Below the pieces are notes generated by a model. The model was not told where the DNA came from and ran no database searches. It worked only from the letters and a program-made list of their open reading frames with translations. From Candidatus Moranbacteria bacterium UBA2282 (GTDB lineage Bacteria; Patescibacteriota; Minisyncoccia; Moranbacterales; UBA2206), in NCBI GenBank assembly GCA_002345745.1, contig DDWQ01000005.1:15293-79292 (forward strand): 64,000 bases of DNA, in the 5' to 3' direction. Both the position numbers and the translations under genes were made by a program. Positions 23,736 to 33,385 of this stretch are shown one piece after another (the first letter of the stretch is position 1; every line of letters begins with the position of its first letter).

Positions 23736-26700
23736 ATGCACAAAACAATCAAAAACATAGGTGTCATAATTTTCATTGCTATCTTCGCCATTAGTCCCTT
23801 GCAAATTAATTTGCAAGCTCTTTCCAAAAATGTTGTAGTGGGTGAGACTTTGCAATTAGAAGAATTATATATCAGCGAAAACACAACTTGGAACAATGAT
23901 ACTAATCTATCAAATTATGGAAACATCTATGTAGATTGGGGTGTGACTTTGACCATTGAAAAAGGAACGCAATTAGCATTTCGTCATTTGCAGATCGATG
24001 GCAACGTTGTTGCCAAAGGCACTAAAGAAGAAAAAATAAAATTAACCGGAATTCCACTAACTTTTGAAGATGATGGATCATATGACCCGCGTTGTTTTAT
24101 GTCGCCAACGGCTACGATTGAATTTAGCGCTCCTGGGGATTATATTGAAGATCCAGAATCTATTTTTGAATTTGTAGAATTTTCCCAAATGGGTGGAGAA
24201 TATTCATATGATACAGACGATTGTCCAAGTCTAGGAATGAATAACAGCATCAAAGATATGTTTTTTCCAACAGCCTATGCATCTCCTGTGAATCCAGTTG
24301 CTCCAGCTATGACCATCTATTCAGGCCGAGTGAAAATGAGCAACTGTGATTTCAAAAACAATGCCTATGCGGATATAAAAGTTGAGATGGAATATGGTGA
24401 ATGGAATTCACAAAGTTATCTGCATATCGAAAACTCCAACTTCCAAAACAACTCTCAAGATACAGCTGTCATAGCTAAAGTTACAAAACCAGATGTATAT
24501 AGCTCACTTTTTGAAAACTGTTTTAATGAATGCAAACTCAATTATCCAGATGACTATATGATTTATGGTCCGATTTGTAATAACTATTGCACAAATGTCG
24601 CAGGCAGTGACCCGAGTTTTCATGACAAATCCAAAGTTCTTTTGAAAAACAATTGGTATGGCGATCCAGCTGGTCCAGAAATTGAATCCGCGCCAAATGT
24701 GGGTGGAGAAAAACTAATTGGTGACTATACTTCAGAAAGTTGGAGCGCCACAGAAATTGAAAATTCTGTAGTGCCGGTGACGACTGGTGGAGCATCTAAT
24801 GTTCTTTTCTTGCCAGGGTTGGAGGCGAGTCGGTTGTATAAGGATGGAATAACTGAAAATCAACTTTGGGAACCTAATCGCAATGATGATGTAGAAAAAT
24901 TATTTTTGGATGCCAATGGGAAAAGTCTAAATCAAAATGTGTATACAAAGGATGTTCTTGATGAGGTAAATGTATCGCTATTAGGACAAAAAAATATCTA
25001 TAAATCATTTGAAGCTGATTTGAAAAAGTGGAAAAATGATGACAAAATTATTAACGATTATTCAGCTATTCCGTATGATTGGCGATTGTCCCTAGAAGAT
25101 ATTCTAGAGGGAGGCACAATTTCAGATGGAGATCATATCTCATATACTGGAAAATCAATCGCGCCATATATTATTCGCGAGTTAAGAAGATTGGCGGAAA
25201 CTTCCAAATCTGGCAAAGTGACTATTGTGGCACATTCCAATGGTGGGTTAGTGGCAAAAGCTTTGACTAACAAATTGGGAGCAGAGGCTGAAAGTCTGAT
25301 TGACAAGATTGTTATGGTGGCCGTGCCACAAGTTGGAACACCGCAAGCAATCGGTGGACTTTTACATGGCTATGACCAAGGCTTGCCAGCAGATTGGCTA
25401 CCTTTGCTTTTGTCTCCTAAAACTGCTCGAACATTGGCAAATAATATGCCGAGTGCGTATAATCTGCTCCCATCAAATGCATATTTCAATGGCAATGGCA
25501 GTGAAACAAGCACACCAGTTATTTCTTTTGAAAATGGAACACTCACACAGTCATTCATCAATAAATATGGCAATGAAATTAACACCCCAACCAAATTACA
25601 TAATTTTCTCTTGGACTCGGAGGGAAAAGTTTCAGTCGATTCAGATAATGTTGTCAGTCCAAGCACAATTAATGCAAAATTGTTAGGCTATGCCAAAGAT
25701 GTGCATCAATTACTTGATGACAATTGGTCAGTGCCATCATCAATTTCTGTCTATCAAATTGCTGGCTTTGGGGAGGAGACACTGGGAAAAATACGATATT
25801 GGACAGGCATAGAATGTGTGAAAACATTTCACAGTTGGTGTTTGGAGTATCAGCCAAAATTACAATATTCACCCGAAGTAGTCATTGATGGTGATGGCAC
25901 TGTGGTGGCACCGAGTGCGTTGGCGATGAGCACAGATGCAGAAAATGTGAAGAGGTATTGGGTGGATTTGGATGATTACAACGATGTCTTTACAATGAAA
26001 AGAGAACACGCAGATATTTTAGAAGTTCCATGGTTGCGAAATTTTATTAAGGATAACATCTTAACTCAGTCATCAACATCTTTTCCTCAATTTATTTCCG
26101 ATTCAAAACCATCTAATAAATCCGAAAAACGTTTGCATTACATTTTGCATTCGCCATTAGCACTTTCCGCGCAGGACACATCTGGCAATGAAATTAGTGC
26201 TTCAGTTTCGACGATTCCTGGAGCGAATTACAAACGCTTTGGCGAAGTGCAATTCATCTCTTTGCCAGCTTCTGTGACACACACAGTGATGCTCACTGGA
26301 CTGGCAGAAGGCTCATTCACATTGGAAATGCAGGAAGTGGAGAATGACGCCGTGGTGGCAGAAACAACATTTGCCGGTATTCCATCTTCAGACAAAACCA
26401 AAGTCACAATGGAGGTGACTGATGGCACAATTGAGAATGCTTTGCCACTAGCTGTGGATTATGATGGAAACGGTGTAATTGAATTTTCACTAGAACCAAA
26501 AGTTGGTGAAACAATCACACCACCCGCTTTGGATCAAACTCCGCCAGAAGCCAGAATGTTTTTTGACACCAAAACAAATTTAATAGTAGTGGAAGGCGTG
26601 GATGAAAATCCAACGACAGTGGTATATTCCACAGCACCAAAATTTAAAAAGAATCAGAAGCAAAAAGACAAAATAACCACAGCCACAATCACTGACCAAG

Positions 26701-27080
26701 TAGGAAATGTCACTGTGCTAACATATATCGAAAAAGCTCCAAATTATGAACGAAGAATTGCCGTTGAAGTGAAGTCTGTGAGTTACAATGGCGTTGTGAC
26801 CAATCTTTATGATACAATAGCAAAGTACAATTGGACTCTGGGCAGAAAAGATGAGATATACAGAATGTTTGCGACTCATCTTCGCACATCTTCTAGCACG
26901 ATTGAATCACATTATCGACCAAAACAAAATATCACGATGATTATGACGAGACTGCAAGAGCTAGATGACAATCGTGATGATGACAATGATGCTGATAGGC
27001 GAGCAATCAAGCAAAAATTAGCAGGTTTAGTTATTCCTGCACTGGTAACTAAACAAGGTGTGGTTGAGATTAAATATTAA
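23736..27080 (+). CDS. Secreted LCAT-like alpha/beta hydrolase with N-terminal beta-helix region
   Basis: 1114 aa with signal peptide (IGVIIFIAIFAISPLQINLQA). Residues about 35-340 look like a right-handed beta-helix (NYGNIYVDWGVTLTIEKG, LHIENSNFQNNSQDTAV). Residues about 350-720 are an alpha/beta hydrolase of the lecithin:cholesterol acyltransferase type: VLFLPGLEASRLY, PYDWRLSLED and the nucleophile elbow IVAHSNGGLVAKAL (Ser in AHSNGG). A possible catalytic His is near residue 770 (REHADILEVPWL). The C-terminal third has beta-sandwich-like segments. It is probably an exported lipase or acyltransferase acting on host or environmental lipids; the substrate is unknown. It is one of the largest secreted proteins here. 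Confidence 0.72.
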   Translation: MHKTIKNIGVIIFIAIFAISPLQINLQALSKNVVVGETLQLEELYISENTTWNNDTNLSNYGNIYVDWGVTLTIEKGTQLAFRHLQIDGNVVAKGTKEEKIKLTGIPLTFEDDGSYDPRCFMSPTATIEFSAPGDYIEDPESIFEFVEFSQMGGEYSYDTDDCPSLGMNNSIKDMFFPTAYASPVNPVAPAMTIYSGRVKMSNCDFKNNAYADIKVEMEYGEWNSQSYLHIENSNFQNNSQDTAVIAKVTKPDVYSSLFENCFNECKLNYPDDYMIYGPICNNYCTNVAGSDPSFHDKSKVLLKNNWYGDPAGPEIESAPNVGGEKLIGDYTSESWSATEIENSVVPVTTGGASNVLFLPGLEASRLYKDGITENQLWEPNRNDDVEKLFLDANGKSLNQNVYTKDVLDEVNVSLLGQKNIYKSFEADLKKWKNDDKIINDYSAIPYDWRLSLEDILEGGTISDGDHISYTGKSIAPYIIRELRRLAETSKSGKVTIVAHSNGGLVAKALTNKLGAEAESLIDKIVMVAVPQVGTPQAIGGLLHGYDQGLPADWLPLLLSPKTARTLANNMPSAYNLLPSNAYFNGNGSETSTPVISFENGTLTQSFINKYGNEINTPTKLHNFLLDSEGKVSVDSDNVVSPSTINAKLLGYAKDVHQLLDDNWSVPSSISVYQIAGFGEETLGKIRYWTGIECVKTFHSWCLEYQPKLQYSPEVVIDGDGTVVAPSALAMSTDAENVKRYWVDLDDYNDVFTMKREHADILEVPWLRNFIKDNILTQSSTSFPQFISDSKPSNKSEKRLHYILHSPLALSAQDTSGNEISASVSTIPGANYKRFGEVQFISLPASVTHTVMLTGLAEGSFTLEMQEVENDAVVAETTFAGIPSSDKTKVTMEVTDGTIENALPLAVDYDGNGVIEFSLEPKVGETITPPALDQTPPEARMFFDTKTNLIVVEGVDENPTTVVYSTAPKFKKNQKQKDKITTATITDQVGNVTVLTYIEKAPNYERRIAVEVKSVSYNGVVTNLYDTIAKYNWTLGRKDEIYRMFATHLRTSSSTIESHYRPKQNITMIMTRLQELDDNRDDDNDADRRAIKQKLAGLVIPALVTKQGVVEIKY

Positions 27081-27098
27081 TTATTTTTTATTAAAAAT

Positions 27099-27509
27099 AT
27101 GAGCAAAAAAAGTATCTTAGTCGTTTCATCTGTGTACGTTGTTTGTTTCGTTGCGGGTTTCTTAGCTAGTTTATTGTGCGAATCTAGTAAATGCAGAATA
27201 TATGATGATAGTGTTTTAGGTTGGATATTACTTAATTTTATTTTTCTTATTCCAGTTTTCCTTTTCTCCCTCATCACCTACAAAATGCGTGACGAAGTTT
27301 TTCAGGCTTGGTGGAAATTTGCCCGCTGGTTTGTGCCGGTGATTATGCTGGTTACTCTTCTAATCAACTCTCAAAGCCGAGGTGGTGGAATGGGTATCAG
27401 TGGTGCTATATCTAGTAGTTTCAACTTATTTATAATTGGCATTTTCTACGCAATTTTTGTCATAACCTCTTTGGTCAAAATAACGCTGGCGTATCGGCGG
27501 GTGAAATAA
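27099..27509 (+). CDS. Four-helix membrane protein (136 aa), unknown
   Basis: Not recognised. Four hydrophobic segments at about residues 5-25 (LVVSSVYVVCFVAGFLASLL), 42-62, 79-96 and 106-132. No catalytic motif. It starts 18 bp after the secreted hydrolase and is probably co-transcribed with it. Confidence 0.6.
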   Translation: MSKKSILVVSSVYVVCFVAGFLASLLCESSKCRIYDDSVLGWILLNFIFLIPVFLFSLITYKMRDEVFQAWWKFARWFVPVIMLVTLLINSQSRGGGMGISGAISSSFNLFIIGIFYAIFVITSLVKITLAYRRVK

Positions 27510-27540
27510 GTAAATAAAAAAATATGAAATAAGCCTGAAT

Positions 27541-27987
27541 ATGAGAAAAACAATAAAACAAGTTTTTGGGGAATATCTTGATGAACAAAAAAAGAAATTA
27601 GCGCCAAGGACATATGAGTATTATGACGAAACTGTTTATTATCTGGAGCAGTGCCTAAACGGCTACGGCTATAATACCTTGGGCAAAGAAGATGCTAAAA
27701 AATTTGATGAAAATTTTAAGAAGGGGATTGAATTCTGTGATACATTTGAGCCACAAATTCTAAGCAGTTCAAACTTTTTTGAATTTCTTGGATATTATTA
27801 TCCAAAGAAAATAGCTTGCGGGCACGATCGGGCTAAAAAAATTTGCGGTGCCACCACAGCATTGTATAAGTGGATGGTAAAAAACAAGTACATACTCCAA
27901 GAAGAGGACGGTGATGAGATCGAGTTGAAAGAGAGTGTCGATTATCTAAGGGAATCATTTGATGAAGGAATGGAAAAGTATGGATGA
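27541..27987 (+). CDS. Hypothetical helical protein (148 aa)
   Basis: Function not known. The N-terminus (TIKQVFGEYLDEQKKKLAPR, then TYEYYDETVYYLEQCLNGYG) resembles the SAM-like core-binding domain of tyrosine recombinases, but no catalytic recombinase domain follows. It lies 81 bp before the type III methyltransferase and may belong to the restriction cluster. Confidence 0.55.
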   Translation: MRKTIKQVFGEYLDEQKKKLAPRTYEYYDETVYYLEQCLNGYGYNTLGKEDAKKFDENFKKGIEFCDTFEPQILSSSNFFEFLGYYYPKKIACGHDRAKKICGATTALYKWMVKNKYILQEEDGDEIELKESVDYLRESFDEGMEKYG

Positions 27988-28068
27988 GGAAAATTCTGGC
28001 GAAGAGCGGTAAATTGAAAAAGATCAAGTAAGATGGTATCATATAGAAAGGTAATAAAGTTCTTATTT

Positions 28069-29790
28069 ATGTCAGAAATCGAAAACGAAAAATACAAAGA
28101 CTTATCAAGGGAGGATCTCTTGAGAGTCATTGAAAAGTTGGACTCCCGTAAAAAATACGGGCTTATTTGGGATGAGGAAAAGGTAAAAGAGCAGTTTGAG
28201 AAAGATGCTGTGAATGCCTTGCCGATTTTGAAGGAGATTAAGGGCAAAGAAATCGCAACTAGTCCAGATGAGCCAATAAACATTTTGATTGAGGGCGACA
28301 ACTATCATGCTCTTTCTGTTTTGAATTTCACTCATCAAGGTAAAGTTGATGTGATTTATATTGACCCGCCGTATAATACTGGGAATAATGATTTTTCATA
28401 TAATGACAACTATGTTGATCGAGAGGATGCATTTAGGCATAGTAAATGGTTGTCTTTTATGAATAAGAGATTGAAGCTTGCTAAGAATTTACTGAAAGAT
28501 GACGGCACAATTTTTATGAGTATTGATGATAATGAATTTGCACAGCTGAAGCTTTTGTGTGACGAGATTTTTGGTGAAAAAAATTTCATCATTGATGCTA
28601 TTTGGAATTCTAGAAAATCTGTGTCAAGTGATGCAATTGTTTCATTAAATCACAATCATACATTTATATATGCCAAAGATATTGAAGTTGTGAGAGACGC
28701 AGTTAGAAAAAGTAATAAATTCAAACTTCCTGCTCAAGAGGAAAAATTTTCAAATTTCGATAACGATAAAAGAGGCGCATGGACAGCTGACCCATTTGAA
28801 GCCGCTGGAGTACGAAAAAATCTATCCTATGCAATAAAAAATCCAAAAACAAGTGAGATTTATTATCCTACGAAAGGTCGTCATTGGGCAGTGTTGGAAG
28901 AAGAGTATTTCAGATTATTGAAAGATGATAAAATTGTATTTGGAAAAAATGGTAAAGGAAAGCCATCGCGAAAACGATTTTTGAGTGATGCGATGGAAAA
29001 AGGCATGACTCCAAAATCAATTTGGGATGATGTAGGCACAACTACAAACGGTACCAAAGAATTAGAATTAATCTTAGGCGAAAAAAAGTTTACCAATCCA
29101 AAGCCAGTTTCTCTTATTAAAAAAATCTTAAGTTTATCGACTGATAAAAATAGTATAGTCTTGGATTTTATGGCAGGATCTGGGACTACTGGGCATGCGG
29201 TTTTGGAATGTAATAAAGAAGATGGTGGAAGAAGGCAGTTTATCTTATGCACCAATAATGAATTAAATGGAATTGGAACGGTTTTAGCCCAAGAGAATCC
29301 AAATGTAAATATCGAAAAATTTGGTATTTGTGAGCGAGCAACATTTCCTCGAATAAAAAATATCATACAAGGTTATAAAAATTCAAAAGGTGAGAAAACC
29401 GATGGACTTGGCAGCAATCTAAAATATTTCAAAACTGGTTTTGTAAAAAAGACAATCAATAGGGATGATATGAAAATAAAACTCACACGAGAATGCACGG
29501 AAATGCTTTGCATTCGTGAGGGAGTTTTTGATGAAAAGAAGAAGACTGACGACTATGCGATTTTTGAGCAAAAAGGTCGCATTATGGCAGTCTACTATTC
29601 CATCGAACGCAAAGGCTTGAAAGAATTGAAAAAAGAACTAGACAAAATGAAAGGCGAAAAAGTTCTATATTGCTTCACGCTGGATCCGCTCGGTTTGGAT
29701 AAAAGTGATTTTACTAGCTGGAAAGATACTCAGCTGGAACCGATTCCGCAAAAAATATTAGAAGTTTACGAAGAAATTTATGAATATTAA
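28069..29790 (+). CDS. mod: Type III restriction-modification system, Mod DNA methyltransferase
   Basis: 573-aa N6-adenine methyltransferase of the beta class. The catalytic motif VIYIDPPYNTGNNDF comes before the AdoMet-binding motif VLDFMAGSGTTGHAVL, the beta-class order. A central target-recognition region lies between them. The start at 28069 (MSEIENEKYKDLSREDLL) is preferred; the ATG at 28033 would add 12 residues with no SD or family support. It overlaps the downstream res gene by 11 bp, so both are translated from one message. It modifies one strand of an asymmetric site and guides the Res subunit. Confidence 0.92.
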   Translation: MSEIENEKYKDLSREDLLRVIEKLDSRKKYGLIWDEEKVKEQFEKDAVNALPILKEIKGKEIATSPDEPINILIEGDNYHALSVLNFTHQGKVDVIYIDPPYNTGNNDFSYNDNYVDREDAFRHSKWLSFMNKRLKLAKNLLKDDGTIFMSIDDNEFAQLKLLCDEIFGEKNFIIDAIWNSRKSVSSDAIVSLNHNHTFIYAKDIEVVRDAVRKSNKFKLPAQEEKFSNFDNDKRGAWTADPFEAAGVRKNLSYAIKNPKTSEIYYPTKGRHWAVLEEEYFRLLKDDKIVFGKNGKGKPSRKRFLSDAMEKGMTPKSIWDDVGTTTNGTKELELILGEKKFTNPKPVSLIKKILSLSTDKNSIVLDFMAGSGTTGHAVLECNKEDGGRRQFILCTNNELNGIGTVLAQENPNVNIEKFGICERATFPRIKNIIQGYKNSKGEKTDGLGSNLKYFKTGFVKKTINRDDMKIKLTRECTEMLCIREGVFDEKKKTDDYAIFEQKGRIMAVYYSIERKGLKELKKELDKMKGEKVLYCFTLDPLGLDKSDFTSWKDTQLEPIPQKILEVYEEIYEY

Positions 29791-32092
29791 TCTCAAAGAA
29801 TATCAAGAAAAAGCTGTCGATCAACTCACTGACAAGGTGAAGGGTCTTTTGGAACGCGAAGGAGTTGGTGAGGTATGTGTTTTTCAGGCTCCGACTGGAA
29901 GCGGAAAGACTGTGATGACTGCCAAATTCATTGAGGGACTTATCCGTGAAATGCCGAAAACAAATCTGTGTTTTGTTTGGGTTAGCATTGGCAAGGGCAA
30001 TTTGCATTTGCAAAGCAAGCATAGTCTTGAGCGAATTTTTGGCGGATCGCCAAGAGTTTCTTCAATCGAGGAGGAATTTAATGGTGGACGCGAAAGAATC
30101 GTGCGAAATGAAGTCGTGGTTGCTAATTGGGAAAAATTGCGAACAAAGGATCGGGAATCTGGCGATTGGAAAAATGTTTTGATGAAAGACGGCGAGAAAA
30201 TAAATTTCCGCGAAGTGTTAGCAAAAACCAGAGAACAAAGACAAATCATTTTGATTATCGATGAAAGCCATATTGGAGCAACAGCTGAACGGACTGGAGA
30301 GTTGCGAAAAGAAATCAATGCAGATGTGATTATTGAAATGAGTGCCACGCCAACTATTACGCAAAATGTTTTTGAAATTGTGCGTGTCAATCCGTCCGAA
30401 GTGATTGATGAGGGAATGATCAAAAAAGAACTGATTATTAATGAGGGAATCAACAAAATTGAAAATGATGAGAAAGACTCGCAAGAAGTTGTTTTGGAAA
30501 TGGCCTTTCAGAAAAGATTAGAGCTCAAAAAATTATTTGAAAAAGAGTGCGTGAATGTCAACCCGCTTGTACTTATTCAAATTCCAACGGCCGAAGCTGG
30601 CAAAGACAAGATTGAAGCCGTTCGAGAATTTCTTGGCAAAAGAAATATTGTTGAACGAAAGAATGGCAATGGAAATGGCAAGCTGGCTATCTGGCTCGCC
30701 GATCAAAAATCAGAACAACTTGATTGGATTTCGGAGCCTGACAATGAAATTGAATTTTTAGTTTTTAAACAAGCGATTGATACTGGCTGGGATTGTCCGC
30801 GCGCTCACATTCTCGTGAAATTTCGAGAATCACACAGTGAAACTTTTGAAATTCAAACTGTTGGACGAATTTTGCGTATGCCTGAACAAAAGCACTATGA
30901 AAGTGAAGATTTGAATCGTGGATATATTTATACAAATGTCCAAAGTATTTTGGTGAAAAAAGAGGAATATAATCCAAATATCATCAAGCACCTCAAGGGT
31001 AAAAGAATTGAGAGTTATGTTCCAGTGAAAGTCACTTCATACTTCAAACAGCGTGTTGATTATGGCGATATAACTTCCAGCTTCACGCCGACATTTGAAA
31101 AAGTCGCCAATGAATATTTTGGCCTTGAAGGTGATCATGCCCTTTTTGCGGAGTGTCTTGCACTTGTTGAAAAGAAAGGTATATCTGTTGATGTGAAACA
31201 TTATGAGCAAGAAATTATTGCAGACACGAAATTAGATATGAAATCGTTTGATGAATTGCAAGGAAAAATTACACCGGAAACAATTAAACGATTGACTATC
31301 GCTGGCAATGATTTGGATAATATGTTCAAGCAGGTCATCAAAAGTAATTTGGGATCATTCCGAGGCGTGAAGCGTTCTGTTTCCCCGATAAAAACAGCTA
31401 TCTATTGTTGGTTTAAAAAATATTTAGGTTCTGATAGTTGGAATGAGCCAAGCTTTTTGACTCAAAAAATATTTTTGCACAATGGTAACAAAGCAGTTTT
31501 TGAAAAAATATTAGCACAGGCTATTGAGGTATACCGAGAAGTGAAAGAAGATGAAGTTCGTGAGAAGGTCAAAGAAAGTGAAAAATATTATGATTTTGAA
31601 TTGCCAAAAGAATTATTTTTCAATGATCACACGGATGAACTAGTTGAAGTGAAGAATTACGCCTACGATAATTGCTATCTTGGCAAAGACCGCTCCGAGC
31701 CAGAAAAGCATTTTGAAAAATTTCTTGATACTAATGCAGACAAGATTTTGTGGTGGTGGAAGAATGGAGAAAATAGACAGGACTATTTTGGTGTGCGGTA
31801 TGAATACAAGGGAGAAATTTTCACCTTCTATCCTGATTATCTTATCCAATTTAATGCTGGCAATCTAGGAATTCTGGAAGTTAAAGACTCGGGCGATCGC
31901 GATGGCAGTGGAAAAACCAAAGCCAAAGCGGAAGCCCTGCAAAAACATCTTGCAAGTCAAAAAAATGATAAACTTTTCGGCGGTGTTGTCATCGAAAGAA
32001 ATGGCGATTGGTTGATTAATTCCAATAATGTTTATACTTGGGATAAATGTGAGAATGGAAATTGGAGTGAGTGGAAAAATTTAGATTTGTAA
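29780..32092 (+). CDS. res: Type III restriction enzyme, Res subunit (helicase-nuclease)
   Basis: 770-aa SF2 helicase/endonuclease. Walker A is FQAPTGSGKTVMTAKF (near residue 36), the DEAD-box equivalent is IIDESHIGATAERTG, motif III is MSATPT and motif VI lies near TVGRILRMPEQKHY. A C-terminal PD-(D/E)XK nuclease is seen in YPDYLIQF...LGILEVKDSGD. It is shorter than the usual 900-1,000 aa Res, with all core motifs present. It cuts DNA after ATP-driven communication between two unmodified sites when bound to Mod. Confidence 0.92.
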   Translation: MNINLKEYQEKAVDQLTDKVKGLLEREGVGEVCVFQAPTGSGKTVMTAKFIEGLIREMPKTNLCFVWVSIGKGNLHLQSKHSLERIFGGSPRVSSIEEEFNGGRERIVRNEVVVANWEKLRTKDRESGDWKNVLMKDGEKINFREVLAKTREQRQIILIIDESHIGATAERTGELRKEINADVIIEMSATPTITQNVFEIVRVNPSEVIDEGMIKKELIINEGINKIENDEKDSQEVVLEMAFQKRLELKKLFEKECVNVNPLVLIQIPTAEAGKDKIEAVREFLGKRNIVERKNGNGNGKLAIWLADQKSEQLDWISEPDNEIEFLVFKQAIDTGWDCPRAHILVKFRESHSETFEIQTVGRILRMPEQKHYESEDLNRGYIYTNVQSILVKKEEYNPNIIKHLKGKRIESYVPVKVTSYFKQRVDYGDITSSFTPTFEKVANEYFGLEGDHALFAECLALVEKKGISVDVKHYEQEIIADTKLDMKSFDELQGKITPETIKRLTIAGNDLDNMFKQVIKSNLGSFRGVKRSVSPIKTAIYCWFKKYLGSDSWNEPSFLTQKIFLHNGNKAVFEKILAQAIEVYREVKEDEVREKVKESEKYYDFELPKELFFNDHTDELVEVKNYAYDNCYLGKDRSEPEKHFEKFLDTNADKILWWWKNGENRQDYFGVRYEYKGEIFTFYPDYLIQFNAGNLGILEVKDSGDRDGSGKTKAKAEALQKHLASQKNDKLFGGVVIERNGDWLINSNNVYTWDKCENGNWSEWKNLDL

Positions 32093-32098
32093 AAAATT

Positions 32099-32398
32099 AT
32101 GCAAACTGAAACAAAAGAGGAAATTTTAGAAAGGCGAAAAGAGCTTGAAAGCGAGATTTTGGAAATGCTTGAAGAAACCGAAAGTGATTTTGAATTACAA
32201 GATGTCAAAGATGCGATTTTCAACGAAGAAGAGCAGGATGATTTTATGCATGTTGTCGCTATGTTTGACCGTGGCGGTGATGCCTCAGAATTGAGTAATG
32301 CCTTGGAGATTGTGACTGACGCTTGGAATTATTTTCCGCATAAAGTTCTGGGTGGAATTTCTCCCGCTGAACAAAAGCTGAAGTATGAGAAAAAATAA
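32099..32398 (+). CDS. Hypothetical acidic protein linked to the type III R-M operon (99 aa)
   Basis: Begins 7 bp after res, so it is very probably in the same operon. It is acidic and helical, with a C-terminal DAWNYFPHKVLGGISPAE phrase similar to the 'FPHKxLGGxSP' ending found in several unrelated accessory proteins. No enzymatic motif. It could be an accessory or immunity factor of the R-M system, but this rests on position alone. Confidence 0.6.
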   Translation: MQTETKEEILERRKELESEILEMLEETESDFELQDVKDAIFNEEEQDDFMHVVAMFDRGGDASELSNALEIVTDAWNYFPHKVLGGISPAEQKLKYEKK

Positions 32399-32603
32399 AG
32401 CATATTTTAAATAAGCTAATTAAATTAATTCAAAACTATGCCAAAAAAATAAGCAAAAAAGTAGCCGTGACTAAAGAGCTTTCACAAAGCGAGTTGCAAA
32501 AACTGGCGCATGCGGGGACGAAGGAGGCGTGTGAAAATATTGGATAATTTGGCTAAAACAAGCATAAAAATAGATTGAATGTCATTTTTGACTACTCGTG
32601 CAA

Positions 32604-32630
32604 TTGACAACCTTAATATGATAGTATAAA
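32604..32630 (+). promoter_or_regulatory. Promoter of rpsP
   Basis: TTGACA (32604-32609) and TATAAA (32625-32630) lie upstream of rpsP with a 15-bp spacer, shorter than optimal. The rest of the 32399-32669 gap holds a short decayed-looking reading frame and no RNA gene. Confidence 0.45.
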
Positions 32631-32669
32631 CTAGATAAGTAACTAAAATAAGTTTTAAATAGTGGAATT

Positions 32670-33200
32670 ATGTTAACTATAAGATTTGCAAGAGTTGGTA
32701 AGAGAAATAAGGCTCAATTTAAAATAATGCTACAAGAGCACACAGTTGCTCCAGGTGGTCGCCATATTGAGATTTTGGGTAGTTATAACCCACATTCAAA
32801 AGAAGCTAATTTAAAGGACGACAGAATTAAATATTGGGTTTCTCAAGGAGCTCAACCATCAAATACCGTTCACAATTTATTGGTGAGAAAAGGTGTTATT
32901 GAGGGAGCAAAGAGAAAAGTTAAAGTTCCTGCCCGCAATGCTTCGCCTTCAGAAAGCACTGGGGAAAATTCAGGTCAAGTAGAAACTTTAAAAGAAAGTA
33001 CTAACTCAGAGAAGCATAGCGAGGCAGGCGGGCCTGCTAAGAAAGTGGAAGAAAAAGTTGAAGAAGTGAAGGCAGTAGAGGGAGAAAAGACAGAAGAAGT
33101 GAAGACAGAAGAGAAAGTCGCAGTGGAAACTGCTCCAGTAGTTGAAACACCAGCAAAAACAGTAGAAGTCGCTCCAGTTGAGGAAGTTAAGGCAGTTTAA
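32670..33200 (+). CDS. rpsP: 30S ribosomal protein S16 with long low-complexity tail
   Basis: The first about 85 residues are S16 (MLTIRFARVGKRNKAQFKI, IEILGSYNPHSKE, RIKYWVSQGAQPSNTVHNLL). The protein then continues for about 90 residues rich in E, K, V and A with repeats such as EEVKAVEGEKTEEVKTEE and APVEEVKAV. Normal S16 is 80-100 aa, so the tail doubles the protein. It is disordered-looking and contains no recognised domain. Confidence 0.95.
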   Translation: MLTIRFARVGKRNKAQFKIMLQEHTVAPGGRHIEILGSYNPHSKEANLKDDRIKYWVSQGAQPSNTVHNLLVRKGVIEGAKRKVKVPARNASPSESTGENSGQVETLKESTNSEKHSEAGGPAKKVEEKVEEVKAVEGEKTEEVKTEEKVAVETAPVVETPAKTVEVAPVEEVKAV

Positions 33201-33225
33201 TTTTCAATATAGAAAAATAGAATAT

Positions 33226-33309
33226 CCGTAGACAGCAGGCAATTTTGTATAAGCCCTGCCGAGGAGCAAAGAGTTTGCTTTCTGAGTCTGCGGTAAAACG
33301 CAGATTTTT
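33226..33309 (+). promoter_or_regulatory. Ribosomal protein L10 leader with overlapping terminator
   Basis: Carries the conserved L10-leader elements CCGTAGACAGCAGG (33226-33239) and CCTGCCGAGG (33255-33264). The closing stem CCGTAGAC/GTCTGCGG (33226-33233 with 33286-33293) is mutually exclusive with a terminator hairpin CTGCG/CGCAG plus TTTTT (33288-33309). L10(L12)4 binding to the leader would thus control read-through into rplJL, as known for this family. Confidence 0.85.
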
Positions 33310-33385
33310 AATATACTAATACTCGCGAATGTTAGAGCAAATGTATTCGAATAAATTTGCTTTATAATTAGCGACAATTTGCATT

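Noticed and set aside
32403..32551. Open frame reading KKVAVTKELSQSELQKLAHAG... before rpsP
   Set aside because: No start codon in a suitable place and no recognised family; it may be a gene remnant, but evidence is too thin for a feature.
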